From positions 1 through 42,969 of the forward strand of contig NZ_SJEX01000041.1 in the NCBI RefSeq assembly GCF_005930495.1: a stretch of DNA of 42,969 nucleotides, written 5' to 3'. The position numbers and the translations under genes were made by a program. The DNA is from Modestobacter excelsi (GTDB lineage: Bacteria > Actinomycetota > Actinomycetes > Mycobacteriales > Geodermatophilaceae). Under the pieces are notes generated by a model, which was not told the DNA's origin, ran no database searches, and worked only from the letters and a program-made list of their open reading frames with translations. This document shows, piece by piece, positions 15,740 through 25,080 of this stretch. Numbering within the stretch: the stretch's first letter is position 1; the number at the start of each line of letters is the position of its first letter.

Positions 15740-16702
15740 TCAGCGCGTCCGGATGAGCACCCTGCCGAGAGCCCGGCGTTCCTGCAGCTCGCGGAGGGCC
15801 GCGGCGGCGTCCGCGAGAGCGAAGACCGAGCCGATCGGCGGGTCGATCGCGCCGGACTCGACCAGCGGCAGCAGGTCGCGCCACTGCCGGGCGGGATGAT
15901 CGGGTTCGTCGGCCCAGAACTCGGCCGAGGCCACGCCCAGCACCGACGTGTTGGTCAGCAGCAGCCGGTTGACCGTGACGGTGGGGATCTCACCGCCGGT
16001 GAAGCCGAGCACGAGCAACCGTCCCTCCCGGGCCAGCGAGCGCAGGGAGTCGGTGAACCGGTCCCCGCCGACCGGGTCCACGACCACGTCCACGCCCCGG
16101 CCCCGGGTGAGCCGGCGCACCTCGTCGCGGAAGCCGTCGACCGGCACGACGTCGTGGGCTCCGGCGGCCCTGGCGACCTCGCCCTTCTCCGGTGTGGACA
16201 CGACCGCGACGACCCGCGCGCCGTAGGCCGCGGCCAGCTGGCAGGCGGCGGTGCCCAGGCCCCCGGCGGCGCCGTGCACCAGGACGACCTGGTCCTCCGT
16301 CAGCTGCGCGCGGCGGGTCAGCGCGAAGTGCGCCGTCAGGTAGTTCAGCGGCAGTGCGGCAGCCTTGTCCAACGGCAGGCCGTCGGGCAGCGGGAACACC
16401 ATGTGCGCGTCGACCGCGACGCTCCCGGCGAAGCCGCCGGTGATCGGCATGGCCGCCACCCGATCACCGGCGCGGAAGCCCCCAGCATCCGCCCGCACCA
16501 CCCCGGACACCTCCCAGCCGGGGATGAACGGCACGTCGGGACGCCGCTGGTACAGGCCGCGGGTCTGCAGCACGTCCGGGAAGGTGACACCGGCGTACTC
16601 GACGTCGATGAGCACCTGGTGGGACCCGGGCACGGGCTCCGGCCCCTCCTGGAGCTCCACGGCATCCGGCCCGGTGAGCGCGGTGATCACTGCAGCACGC
16701 AT
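15740..16702 (-). CDS. MDR-superfamily NADPH:quinone oxidoreductase
   Basis: A 320-residue medium-chain dehydrogenase/reductase without the structural zinc cysteines, as in quinone oxidoreductases. MRAAVITALTGPDAVEL begins the GroES-like domain, PFIPGWEVSGVV is the substrate-domain block, and LVHGAAGGLGTAACQLA is the NADPH-binding Gly-rich loop. The end LGRVLIRT is typical. It would reduce quinones or enones. The ATG at 16702 was chosen since upstream codons lack homology. It converges with the CapA gene and diverges from an unknown membrane protein across 156 nt. Confidence 0.88.
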   Translation of the reverse strand: MRAAVITALTGPDAVELQEGPEPVPGSHQVLIDVEYAGVTFPDVLQTRGLYQRRPDVPFIPGWEVSGVVRADAGGFRAGDRVAAMPITGGFAGSVAVDAHMVFPLPDGLPLDKAAALPLNYLTAHFALTRRAQLTEDQVVLVHGAAGGLGTAACQLAAAYGARVVAVVSTPEKGEVARAAGAHDVVPVDGFRDEVRRLTRGRGVDVVVDPVGGDRFTDSLRSLAREGRLLVLGFTGGEIPTVTVNRLLLTNTSVLGVASAEFWADEPDHPARQWRDLLPLVESGAIDPPIGSVFALADAAAALRELQERRALGRVLIRTR

Positions 16703-16858
16703 GACCCACGCTAGAGCGACCAGCAGGGTGCCCACCAGCTCGAGGCCCCGGCCGGGGACGGGCTGCGCCTCCGTCAGCTCGCTGGGCGTCCAGGCGCTGC
16801 AGCAGGTCGTCTGCGCCGACGGGTCACACGTCGTGCAGGGTCCGCCGATGCTCAGCTG

Positions 16859-17698
16859 GTGAGCGATCCCGACCCCGACGCCGGCCCCACGGCGGCGGCG
16901 ACGCCCCCGCCGTCCCGCCGCGGCGTCCTGCTGCCCTCGCTCGACCGTGCCGTCGCCGTGCCGCTGGTCCAGGCCCTCGGGCACCACGGCTGGCTGGTGC
17001 CCTGGTCCGCCGGTGGCGTGGTGTTCGTCGCCGACGTCCCGGCCGCCGTGGCGCTGGCCAGCGCCGCCAGCCACGAGGTCGCCGGCCAGGTGGCCGTCGT
17101 GCTGTGGGCGGACCCCGGTGCGCCGGTCGATCCGGCACTCGAGGGCGTAGGACCGGAGGACCCGGTGGCGGGGCTCGTCGTCGTCCGCCGCGGTCACGTG
17201 CTCACGTCGCACAGCTGGGATCCCGACGGGGCCGTGGAGGTCGGGAACGCGGCCGTCCTCGCCGCCGCCGTCGACCAGCCGGACCTCGAGGTGGGCGCGC
17301 GTGCCCTCCTCCGGCGTCCTTCCCCCGTCCCGCAGGCGGCGCTCGCCGAGCTCGCGGACCTGCTCGGCCTGCCACCGGCCGCCCTCGCGCTGCTGCGAGC
17401 TCCGGCGCTGCCGCCGGCCACCGAGCACGTCCCCGCGCTGACCGGGCGCCGCCGCCTCCGCGCGTTCGGGTCAGCGGTGGCCACCCGACCGGAGCCGACA
17501 TGGGCGGCCTCCCTGCGGCGATGGCAGTTCCTGCTCCCGGCAGGTGTCGCGACCTGGTTCACGGTCCGCGCCACGGCTGCCGCCCTCGCGGGGAACGCAC
17601 CGGACGACGCCCGGGGCTACGGCGCGCTGGCGCTCGTCGGCACGGGAGCTGCCCTCTGGCGCGCGCGCCGGGACCGGCGGGACCGGGACGCCGCCTGA
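16859..17698 (+). CDS. Unknown protein with two C-terminal membrane segments
   Basis: A 279-residue protein I do not recognise. The first 220 residues are soluble, Ala/Val-rich and include a conserved-looking core (LVQALGHHGWLVPWSAGG). Two hydrophobic stretches near the end (LLPAGVATWFTVRATAAALA and GYGALALVGTGAALWRA) could anchor it in the membrane, with a charged RRDRRDRD tail. The GTG at 16859 is the earliest plausible start; no strong ribosome site is seen. Reading frame and codon use (G/C at third positions) support a real gene. It converges with the PRISE-type reductase, 15 nt apart. Confidence 0.6.
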   Translation: MSDPDPDAGPTAAATPPPSRRGVLLPSLDRAVAVPLVQALGHHGWLVPWSAGGVVFVADVPAAVALASAASHEVAGQVAVVLWADPGAPVDPALEGVGPEDPVAGLVVVRRGHVLTSHSWDPDGAVEVGNAAVLAAAVDQPDLEVGARALLRRPSPVPQAALAELADLLGLPPAALALLRAPALPPATEHVPALTGRRRLRAFGSAVATRPEPTWAASLRRWQFLLPAGVATWFTVRATAAALAGNAPDDARGYGALALVGTGAALWRARRDRRDRDAA

Positions 17699-17713
17699 TC
17701 GAGCGGCCCGCGC

Positions 17714-18775
17714 TCACCTCAGCGGCGGGACCACCTTCCGCGCGGCGAGCCGGTCGAACAGCTCCAGGAACCGGTCCTCGGTGTCCAGGCAGTCGGCGAA
17801 CCCGGCCTGCCGCAGCTTGATCGTCGAGCTCACGTTGTCGAAGCCCGAGGTGAAGATGAACTCGCCGAACCCCCAGCCGACGAGGTCCTCGTAGGGCGTG
17901 GGCACCAGGTCGTGCCGGGCGACCAGCCGTTCCCAGACGTCGCGGCGGTCGGCCATCGCCTCGGCCAGCGGCACCGGCTGCGGCTCCGCGCTCGCCATGC
18001 CCAGGTGCCGGGCGAAGGCGGGGAACAGGTGCCGCCAGCGCAGCTGGTCGCCGTTGGTCACGTTGTAGACCTCACCGTCGGCCACCAGCGCCTGACCGGC
18101 CCACACCGTCGCTCGCGCCAGCAGCTCGGCGTCGGTGACCTGGTACAGCGCGTCGTAGGCGGCGAGGCTGCCGGGGAAGCGCAGCGGCTGGCCCAGCTCC
18201 TTGCTGATGGCGGCGTAGACGGCGATGACCATGAGCAGGTTCATCGGGTTGCCGACGGCGTGACCGATGACGCCCTCCGGGCGCAGCACGGTGAGCCGGA
18301 AGCCCCGCTCGGCGGCGACCTCGCGGAGCAGGTCCTCCTGGTCGTAGTAGAAGTTCGGCTGGACGATCCGCGGGTCGGACTCCTTGGCCGGGGTGTTGAA
18401 GAACCCCATGTGCGCGCCGTAGGCCTTGCCGCCCTGGTACAGGGTGACGTGCTCCAGCGGGGCGCCGGCCGCAGCCAGCCCGTCGAGGGTGTGCCGCAGC
18501 ATCCCGACGTTGACCGCCGACAGCTCGTGGGCCGTCGGCCGCTCCGCGTACGCGCCGAACACCACGTGGGTGACGTCGCCGGCCTCGGCGAGCCCGGCCC
18601 GGGCGGCATCCGGGTCGAGCAGGTCGACGGCGAGGTGCTCCCAGCCGGCCTCCCGCGGCGCCCTGCGGCTCAGCCCGCGCACCCGCCACCCGGGGGCCTT
18701 CGCGTACTCGGCGGCTGCGTGCGCGCCGATGACGCCGCCCGCTCCGGTGACCAGCACGCTGCCCTGCTCGTCCAT
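17714..18775 (-). CDS. PRISE-type short-chain reductase (progesterone 5-beta-reductase/iridoid-synthase-like)
   Basis: A 353-residue NAD(P)-binding protein. VLVTGAGGVIGAHAA is the nucleotide loop. VTLYQGGKAYG and PNFYYDQEDLL fit the PRISE signatures that carry the catalytic Lys and Tyr (motif NFYYxxED) of progesterone 5-beta-reductase-like enzymes, which reduce activated C=C bonds of enones. The ATG at 18775 was preferred over one 30 nt upstream because GAGGAG lies 9 nt before it. A remnant of a WYL-type regulator lies just upstream on the same strand. The natural substrate in bacteria is unknown. Confidence 0.85.
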   Translation of the reverse strand: MDEQGSVLVTGAGGVIGAHAAAEYAKAPGWRVRGLSRRAPREAGWEHLAVDLLDPDAARAGLAEAGDVTHVVFGAYAERPTAHELSAVNVGMLRHTLDGLAAAGAPLEHVTLYQGGKAYGAHMGFFNTPAKESDPRIVQPNFYYDQEDLLREVAAERGFRLTVLRPEGVIGHAVGNPMNLLMVIAVYAAISKELGQPLRFPGSLAAYDALYQVTDAELLARATVWAGQALVADGEVYNVTNGDQLRWRHLFPAFARHLGMASAEPQPVPLAEAMADRRDVWERLVARHDLVPTPYEDLVGWGFGEFIFTSGFDNVSSTIKLRQAGFADCLDTEDRFLELFDRLAARKVVPPLR

Positions 18776-18841
18776 CCCGCGGTTCTCCTCAGTCGGCCCG
18801 GACACGGGGTCTCCATGCCCGCCGACGGGGAGGCGAACCGG

Positions 18842-19236
18842 TCAGCGGCCGTGGCGCTCGAGGAGTTCGGCACCGATCCGGGCCAGCTCGGCCCGCACCT
18901 CGTCCGGCGCGACCACCTCGACCGCCCGCCGAGCCCGGCCAGCTGCTCGGCGACCGACCGCACCGTGTGCGCGGCGACGTGCACCTCGCGCCGGTCGTCG
19001 TCCCGGACGGCTCCGACCGAGCAGTGCCGACCGAAGACGCCCTGCAGCACCGGGACCAGCCGGGCCGGTGCCCGCACCGTCGTCGTGACCGTGCAGCGCC
19101 GGCCCGCCAGCTCGGTCACCACCTCGTCCCAGGCGGCGGCAAGCTGCAGACCGGCCGGCCGGTCGGCGGGTGCGTCGGTGAGCTCGGCGGCCAGCACCCG
19201 GTCGACGCACCACCGCGCGCTGCGCGCCCGCCGGAC
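18842..19236 (-). pseudogene. C-terminal remnant of a WYL-domain (YafY-like) transcriptional regulator
   Basis: Read on the minus strand, RARSARWCVDRVLAAELTD and a WYL C-terminal extension (LVPVLQGVFGRHCSV, HVAAHTVRSVAEQLAGLGG) are followed, after a one-base shift near 18925, by AVEVVAPDEVRAELARIG and the end ELLERHGR. These are the usual last 120-130 residues of WYL/YafY HTH regulators. The HTH domain and the WYL core are missing because the zinc-ribbon gene abuts at 19274. Restoring one G/C in the run at 18925-18927 joins the frames. Both truncation and frameshift make this non-functional. Confidence 0.68.
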
Positions 19237-19273
19237 GGCCGCCGCGGCCGGCTGGGCAGCCGGCCGCCGGGGC

Positions 19274-19624
19274 TCAGCCGAAGAGCTCGCTGATCAGCGA
19301 CTTCTGCTTCTTCGGCCTCTGCTGGTGACCGTGCGAGCTGGAGCTGCTGCTGCGCACCTGCCCGAGCACCTCGCTCACCACGGAGCCCAGCGACGCAGCG
19401 GGCTGCTGGAGCCCCGGCTGCTGGTGGGAGGGCTGGAGGGTCGACTGCTGCGGAGCGGGCTGAGCGGCCGGGCCGCCGTGCCAGGCGTTCTCCGCGTCGA
19501 CCAGCCGCTCGAGCTCACCGCGGTCGAGGAAGATGCCGCGGCACTCGGTGCACTGGTCGACGTGGACGCCGTTGCGCTCGTAGGTGCGCATCGTCCCCTG
19601 ACACTTCGGGCAGACCAGGTCCAT
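19274..19624 (-). CDS. TFIIB-type zinc-ribbon protein (zf-TFIIB)
   Basis: A 116-residue protein. The first 45 residues form a zinc ribbon: CPKC at the start and CTEC about 20 residues later, followed by GIFLDRGELERLV, the signature of the bacterial zf-TFIIB family. The remainder is a Gln/Ser-rich low-complexity linker with a basic PKKQKSLISELFG end. Such proteins are common and small; their role is unknown. It may be transcribed with the 111-residue gene upstream on the same strand. Confidence 0.85.
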   Translation of the reverse strand: MDLVCPKCQGTMRTYERNGVHVDQCTECRGIFLDRGELERLVDAENAWHGGPAAQPAPQQSTLQPSHQQPGLQQPAASLGSVVSEVLGQVRSSSSSSHGHQQRPKKQKSLISELFG

Positions 19625-19669
19625 GTGCAGGGAACGGGGCCGGCCGGCCGACGGTTCCCGCCGGCCCGG

Positions 19670-20005
19670 TCAGCCCGACGTCCTCCGGCGGCGCCGCGAG
19701 TGGCCCTCCGGCGGCGCCAGCCGGAACGCGAGCTCCTCCGTGCTCGGTGGGACCGGCCGTGGTCTCGGAGGGGCCGCACGGAGGTGCTCCGGCCGCGGCC
19801 GCGCCGCCTCGTCGCAGAGCTCCCGCGACCGGGACTGCGCCAGGTAGAGCGCGATGTCACCGGGTGTCGCGCGCGACCCGCGGGCGGCCACGTCGTGCCG
19901 CGCCTCCCACTCGCAGATGGCCTTCTCCTCCGCCGTCATCTCGGGGACGGCGCGGGCCGGGCGGCCGGCTCGGCCCGACGGGTCAGGGGTCACGGAACTC
20001 GTCAT
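19670..20005 (-). CDS. Small unknown protein
   Basis: A 111-residue protein of no family I recognise. The middle (EMTAEEKAICEWEARHDVAARG) is predicted helical; the C-terminal third is Pro/Arg-rich and probably disordered. The ATG at 20005 follows GGAGGGACC, a convincing ribosome site, which is the main support for the gene being real. The zinc-ribbon gene follows about 45 nt downstream on the same strand, and DUF3616 is divergent with about 100 nt between them. Confidence 0.6.
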   Translation of the reverse strand: MTSSVTPDPSGRAGRPARAVPEMTAEEKAICEWEARHDVAARGSRATPGDIALYLAQSRSRELCDEAARPRPEHLRAAPPRPRPVPPSTEELAFRLAPPEGHSRRRRRTSG

Positions 20006-20108
20006 GGCACGGTCCCTCCGGGGAGCAGGTGTGCCCCTCCATGGTCACCCCGCGGGCCCTCGGACGGAAGTGCCGACGGGACGGCAGCCCCGTGCCAGGG
20101 TGGTCGGC

Positions 20109-21200
20109 GTGAGCATCGAACGCACCGTGCGGTTGTCCTTCTCGGCCGGGGCGCGGGCCTCGGGGACGCACACCAACCTCTCCGCCGTCCGCAGCGACGG
20201 GCCGGTGCTCTGGGTCGCCGGTGACGAGACCGCGACGATCGAGCGGCTGGTCGCCGACGACCCCGACCGGCCGGAGGTGTACGCCGACCAGGTGAGCACC
20301 CGGCTCGCCGACCTGGTGCGGCTGCCCGGGGAGGACGCGGACGAGGAGGCCGACGTCGAGGGGCTGGCGCGGCACGGGCACTTCCTCTGGGCGGTCGGCT
20401 CGCACAGCCTGCGACGCCGGCGGATCAAGGCACGGCACAGCGGCGAGAAGGCGCTGCGGCGGCTGGCCCGGGTCACCGGGCAGGCCAACCGGCAGGTGCT
20501 GGTGCGGCTCCCGGTCGCCGAGGTCGACGGCCTGCCCACCCTCGTCGGTGAGCTGACCGTGGACGGCCTCGTCCACCGGGCCGCGGTGTTCGGCGCGCAG
20601 GGCCGGGACCTGCGGGACCTGCTGGCCGACGACGACCACCTGGCGCCGTTCCTGGCGATCCCCGGGAAGGACAACGGCCTGGACGTCGAGGGCATCGGGG
20701 TGGCCGGTGACCGGGTCTTCCTGGGACTGCGCGGCCCGGTGCTGCGGGGCTGGGCCGTGGTGCTGGAGCTGCGGCCCGGCCTCGATCCCGACGACCCGAC
20801 CCGGCTGGAGCTGGGCGAGTTCGAGGACGGCCGCCGGTACCGCAAGCACGTGCTGCGCCTGGCCGGCCTCGGCGTCCGGGACCTCTGCCCGCACGGCGAG
20901 GACCTGCTAGTGCTGGCCGGGCCCACCATGGACCTCGACGGCCCGGTGCACGTCTTCCGGTGGCGCGGCGCGCTGACCGCCGACACGCCGCAGGTGGTGC
21001 GCGACGACCTGCTCGTCCGTGAGGTCGACCTGCCCTTCGGTGTCGGCGTCGACCACGCCGAGGGGATCGGGCTGCTCGACCCGGACCCGGCCGGCCCCCG
21101 GCTGCTGGTCGTCTACGACAGCCCGGCGCCGGAGCGGCTGCTCGGCCACGGGGTGACCGCCGACGTCGTCCGGCTGCCGGGGACGACCGGCGGACGGTGA
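20109..21200 (+). CDS. DUF3616 domain-containing protein
   Basis: A 363-residue protein of the DUF3616 family. Supporting blocks are VDVEGLARHGHFLWAVGSHS, KDNGLDVEGIGVAGDRVFLG with LRGPVLRGWAVVLEL, RDLCPHGEDLLVLAGPTMD, and the late DHAEGIGLLD. These suggest repeated blades of a beta-propeller-like fold. No signal peptide is seen. The function of the family is unknown. The GTG at 20109 is preceded at 7 nt by CAGGGT (20096-20101), a likely leaderless -10. It ends 1 nt from the next convergent gene, leaving no room for a terminator. Confidence 0.8.
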   Translation: MSIERTVRLSFSAGARASGTHTNLSAVRSDGPVLWVAGDETATIERLVADDPDRPEVYADQVSTRLADLVRLPGEDADEEADVEGLARHGHFLWAVGSHSLRRRRIKARHSGEKALRRLARVTGQANRQVLVRLPVAEVDGLPTLVGELTVDGLVHRAAVFGAQGRDLRDLLADDDHLAPFLAIPGKDNGLDVEGIGVAGDRVFLGLRGPVLRGWAVVLELRPGLDPDDPTRLELGEFEDGRRYRKHVLRLAGLGVRDLCPHGEDLLVLAGPTMDLDGPVHVFRWRGALTADTPQVVRDDLLVREVDLPFGVGVDHAEGIGLLDPDPAGPRLLVVYDSPAPERLLGHGVTADVVRLPGTTGGR

Positions 21201-21201
21201 C

Positions 21202-22116
21202 TCAGGCGCCGGGGCCGAGGGCGGCGATGGTGGCGCGGACCTCCGCGGCGGTCACCGGTTCGACCGGCAGGTGCGCCAGCAGCGCCGGGACCTCCTCCGG
21301 CAACAGCCCCTCGGCGAGCAGCAGGTCCAGCAGCCGGTCGGCCTGGGTCAGCGGCACCGGCAGGGTCAGCCCCGAGCCGGCCAGCGCCGCCTCGGCGAGG
21401 AACAGCGCGCCCGCCAGCTCGTCGGGCCGCCCCGGCTCCGCCGGCCGGGGCGGCGGTGGCGCCGCCGCCCGGGTCACCGCCTCCGCGGCCCGGACCAGCG
21501 ACAGCGGCAGCCCCTCGGCCTCCACCTCGACCAGCGGCACCTCCCCGAGCGCGGCGAGCACCAGGTGCTCGGCGTCGATGCGCAGCGGCGCCTCCCACTC
21601 CCCGACCCGGACGACCTCGACCAGGTCGCTGCCGTCCTCCCCGAGCTCGTCGAGGAGCTCCGCCCACGCGGCGGCCCGGGTGTCCCGGGCACGTTCGGCG
21701 GCGCGGACGCAGGTGTCGAGCACGAAGGGCTCGACCACCTCCCGGTCGAAGTGCTCGGCGATCAGCGAACCGTCGGGGGTGACGGCGTTGAGCACGTCCT
21801 GGAAGGTCCCCGGGCGGGCGTCGCCGAGCTCCAGCCGCCCGTCCTCCTCACCGCCCAGGGGCTGCCCGGTCGCGGCCCGGGCGCCGATGGTGAGGCCGGT
21901 GGCCACCACCCGGCCGCGCAGCCGCAGGTGGTGCGGCTGGTCGGACAGGCCGACCGCCCAGGCGCACGTCTCGGCGATCAGCTCGCCGGCGCGCTCGCGG
22001 AGCACCTCGCGGGTGAGCAGGGCCATGGGGTCGGGGCCGAAGTCGCTGCCGAGCACGCCACCACCATCCCCTGCCGCGGCCGCGCCGTCCTCCTGTCGGG
22101 GCGAGGACTGCGTCAC
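21202..22116 (-). CDS. Unknown acidic Ala/Leu-rich protein
   Basis: A 304-residue protein I do not recognise. It is mostly helical, acidic and Leu/Ala/Glu-rich, with a Pro-rich hinge (AAAPPPPRPAEPGRP) near residue 210. It lacks signal or membrane segments. A GTG at 22116 is used here; the ATG at 22026 (MALLTREVLRE) is a fair alternative. Strong third-position GC supports coding on this strand. The segment 22117-22269 upstream holds no gene I can support; a 35-codon stretch (HPEQAAAVKQVEAAGATAVP) on the plus strand looks like a protein fragment but has no recognised family. Confidence 0.55.
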   Translation of the reverse strand: MTQSSPRQEDGAAAAGDGGGVLGSDFGPDPMALLTREVLRERAGELIAETCAWAVGLSDQPHHLRLRGRVVATGLTIGARAATGQPLGGEEDGRLELGDARPGTFQDVLNAVTPDGSLIAEHFDREVVEPFVLDTCVRAAERARDTRAAAWAELLDELGEDGSDLVEVVRVGEWEAPLRIDAEHLVLAALGEVPLVEVEAEGLPLSLVRAAEAVTRAAAPPPPRPAEPGRPDELAGALFLAEAALAGSGLTLPVPLTQADRLLDLLLAEGLLPEEVPALLAHLPVEPVTAAEVRATIAALGPGA

Positions 22117-22269
22117 CTGTGCACCCGGGTCGGCGTCTGGACGCTCACCCCGAGCAGGCCGCCGCGGTGAAGCAGGTGGAGGCGGCCGGGGCCACCGCGG
22201 TGCCGGTGCAGCTGGCGTACCAGGACGAGATCGGTGCGGGGAGACCCCCGCGCTGCTGGCGAGCGGGCG

Positions 22270-22455
22270 TCAGGCCGCGCGGCGGGTCAACGTCCCGTCC
22301 ACCGCGGCCTGCATCGTGGCCCTGGCGCCGTGCTCGTGCAGGGACGCCAGCGCGACCCGGTAGACCGAGGTGAACCGGTCGTCGTCGACCAGGTCGCCGA
22401 ACAGCCGGCGGTCGGCCACGAAGGCGAGCGGGTCCTCCCGCTGCCGCCGGGTCAT
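22270..22455 (-). pseudogene. C-terminal remnant of a mannitol dehydrogenase-family gene
   Basis: A 61-codon frame reads EDPLAFVADRRLFGDLVDDD, then RFTSVYRVALASLHEHGARAT. This is the usual C-terminal end of mannitol 2-dehydrogenase/fructuronate reductase proteins (DPLAF-x-x-D-x-x-LFGDL...RF...Y...L-x-x-LHE-x-GARA). A complete enzyme has about 450-500 residues; the Rossmann and catalytic domains are gone. The ATG at 22455 is probably fortuitous. The family call is from memory of the motif. Confidence 0.6.
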
Positions 22456-22592
22456 GGGCGGACGCTGCCCGGTACCCGTACCCCGGCAGACCCCGGGCGT
22501 CCCCGGCTCAGCCCGGCCGTGCCTCCGTCCCACCTCCGGGCGGGTGCGGGCGGCTCGGTTCCGCGGTGTGACCCCCGCCGCAGACCCGGAGT

Positions 22593-22604
22593 TACCCGGC
22601 GGTA
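22593..22604. promoter_or_regulatory. Short dyad, possible operator for the acyl-CoA dehydrogenase operon
   Basis: TACC-CGGC-GGTA is a perfect 4+4 dyad with a 4-nt spacer, about 65 nt before the ATG at 22670. TetR-type regulators of fatty-acid genes often use GC-rich dyads, but the arms are short. The rest of 22456-22669 holds nothing I recognise. Confidence 0.25.
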
Positions 22605-22669
22605 GCCGATGTGGGATCTTCGGGGTCCGCACGTCGAGACGGCAGAGCTGCTGTCGGGAATGAGGTCCC

Positions 22670-23845
<1,176 letters not shown>

Positions 23846-23852
23846 GGTCACC

Positions 23853-25004
23853 GTGGAGTTCAGCTACGACGACGAGCAGAACGGTCTCCGCGAGGCCGTG
23901 AGCGGACTGCTCGCCCGCGCCTACGCGGACAGCGAGCAGCGCCGGGCGGTGGTCGCCACCGACCCCGGCTTCGACGAGAAGACCTGGAGCCGGCTGGCCG
24001 AGATGGGCGTCCTCGGGCTGCCCTTCGCCGAGTCCGACGGCGGCATGGGCGCCGGCCCGGTGGAGGTGTCCGTCGTCGCCGAGGAGATCGGCCGGGTGCT
24101 GGCACCCGAGCCGTTCGTGGAGGCCGTCGTCCTGGCCGGTGGGCTGGTGTCGGACCTCGGCACCGACGCCCAGCGCGCCGAGGTGCTCGGGGCGCTCGCC
24201 GAGGGCTCGCTGGTACCGGCGTTCGCGCACGCCGAGACCGGCACCCGGTGGGAGCCGTCGGCCCGGTCGGTCACCGCGACCGCTGACGGCGGTTCCTGGC
24301 GGCTGACGGGGGTCAAGGAGCCGGTGCCGCACGGTGCCCGGGCCGACGTCCTGGTGGTCAGCGCCCAGTTGTCCGACCACGGAGCGTCCGGGGCGACGCG
24401 GCTGTTCCTGGTGCAGGGCGACGCCGAGGGGCTGACCCGCACCGCGCACCGCAACCACGACGGCACCCGCTCGGCGAAGGTCGAGTTCGCCGGCACCCCC
24501 GCCGCACCGCTCGGTGAGGGCACCGGCGACCAGACCGCCGCCATCGAGAAGGCGCTGGCCCGGGCCCGGGTGGCCTACGGCCACGAGGCGCTCGGCGCGA
24601 TGGAGACGGCGCTGACCACGACCGCGGAGTACCTGCGGACCCGCAAGCAGTTCGGGGTCACGCTGAACAAGTTCCAGGCGCTGACCTTCCGTGCCGCGGA
24701 CATGTACGTCTCGCTGGAGCTGGCCCGGAGCACCGTCATGTGGGCGACGCTCGTGGTCGACGCCGACGGCGACGTCGTCGCGGCCGCCGACCGGGTCCGG
24801 CTGCAGACCAGCCGGGCGTCGCGGCACATCGGCAAGGAGGCGATCCAGCTGCACGGCGGGATCGGCGTGACCGCCGAGTACTCGGTCGGCCACTACACCA
24901 GCCGGCTGACCGCGATCGACCACCTGCTCGGCGACGGCGACTGGGCGCTGGCCCGGCTCGCGGCCACCGTCGACCAGCACGAGACGGTCGACCCGCTCGG
25001 CTGA
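23853..25004 (+). CDS. Acyl-CoA dehydrogenase, small-subunit type (PimD/FadE-like)
   Basis: A 383-residue partner of the preceding gene. It begins MEFSYDDEQNGLREAVSGLL, has LGLPFAESDGGMGAGPVEVSVVAEEIGR, a late TRKQFGVTLNKFQAL block, and RHIGKEAIQLHGGIGVTAEY near the end. The mid-protein FAD signature is weaker than in the large subunit, as expected for a divergent partner in heteromeric acyl-CoA dehydrogenases. The GTG at 23853 lies 7 nt after the upstream stop. The operon ends in a hairpin shared with the convergent TIGR04222-like gene. Confidence 0.88.
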   Translation: MEFSYDDEQNGLREAVSGLLARAYADSEQRRAVVATDPGFDEKTWSRLAEMGVLGLPFAESDGGMGAGPVEVSVVAEEIGRVLAPEPFVEAVVLAGGLVSDLGTDAQRAEVLGALAEGSLVPAFAHAETGTRWEPSARSVTATADGGSWRLTGVKEPVPHGARADVLVVSAQLSDHGASGATRLFLVQGDAEGLTRTAHRNHDGTRSAKVEFAGTPAAPLGEGTGDQTAAIEKALARARVAYGHEALGAMETALTTTAEYLRTRKQFGVTLNKFQALTFRAADMYVSLELARSTVMWATLVVDADGDVVAAADRVRLQTSRASRHIGKEAIQLHGGIGVTAEYSVGHYTSRLTAIDHLLGDGDWALARLAATVDQHETVDPLG

Positions 25005-25007
25005 CGA

Positions 25008-25064
25008 AGGACCCCGCTGCCCCCCACGCCTCGCACGCCCGGCGCGGGCCCTGCAGCGGGGCCT
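25008..25064. terminator. Hairpin between convergent genes
   Basis: CCCCGCTGC (25012-25020) pairs with GCAGCGGGG (25053-25061), extended by AGG/CCT across a bulged A. The 32-nt loop can itself fold (GCCCG...CGGGC). It sits between the stops at 25004 and 25081 and probably ends transcription from both sides. Confidence 0.55.
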
Positions 25065-25080
25065 GAGCGGCGGAGGCTGT

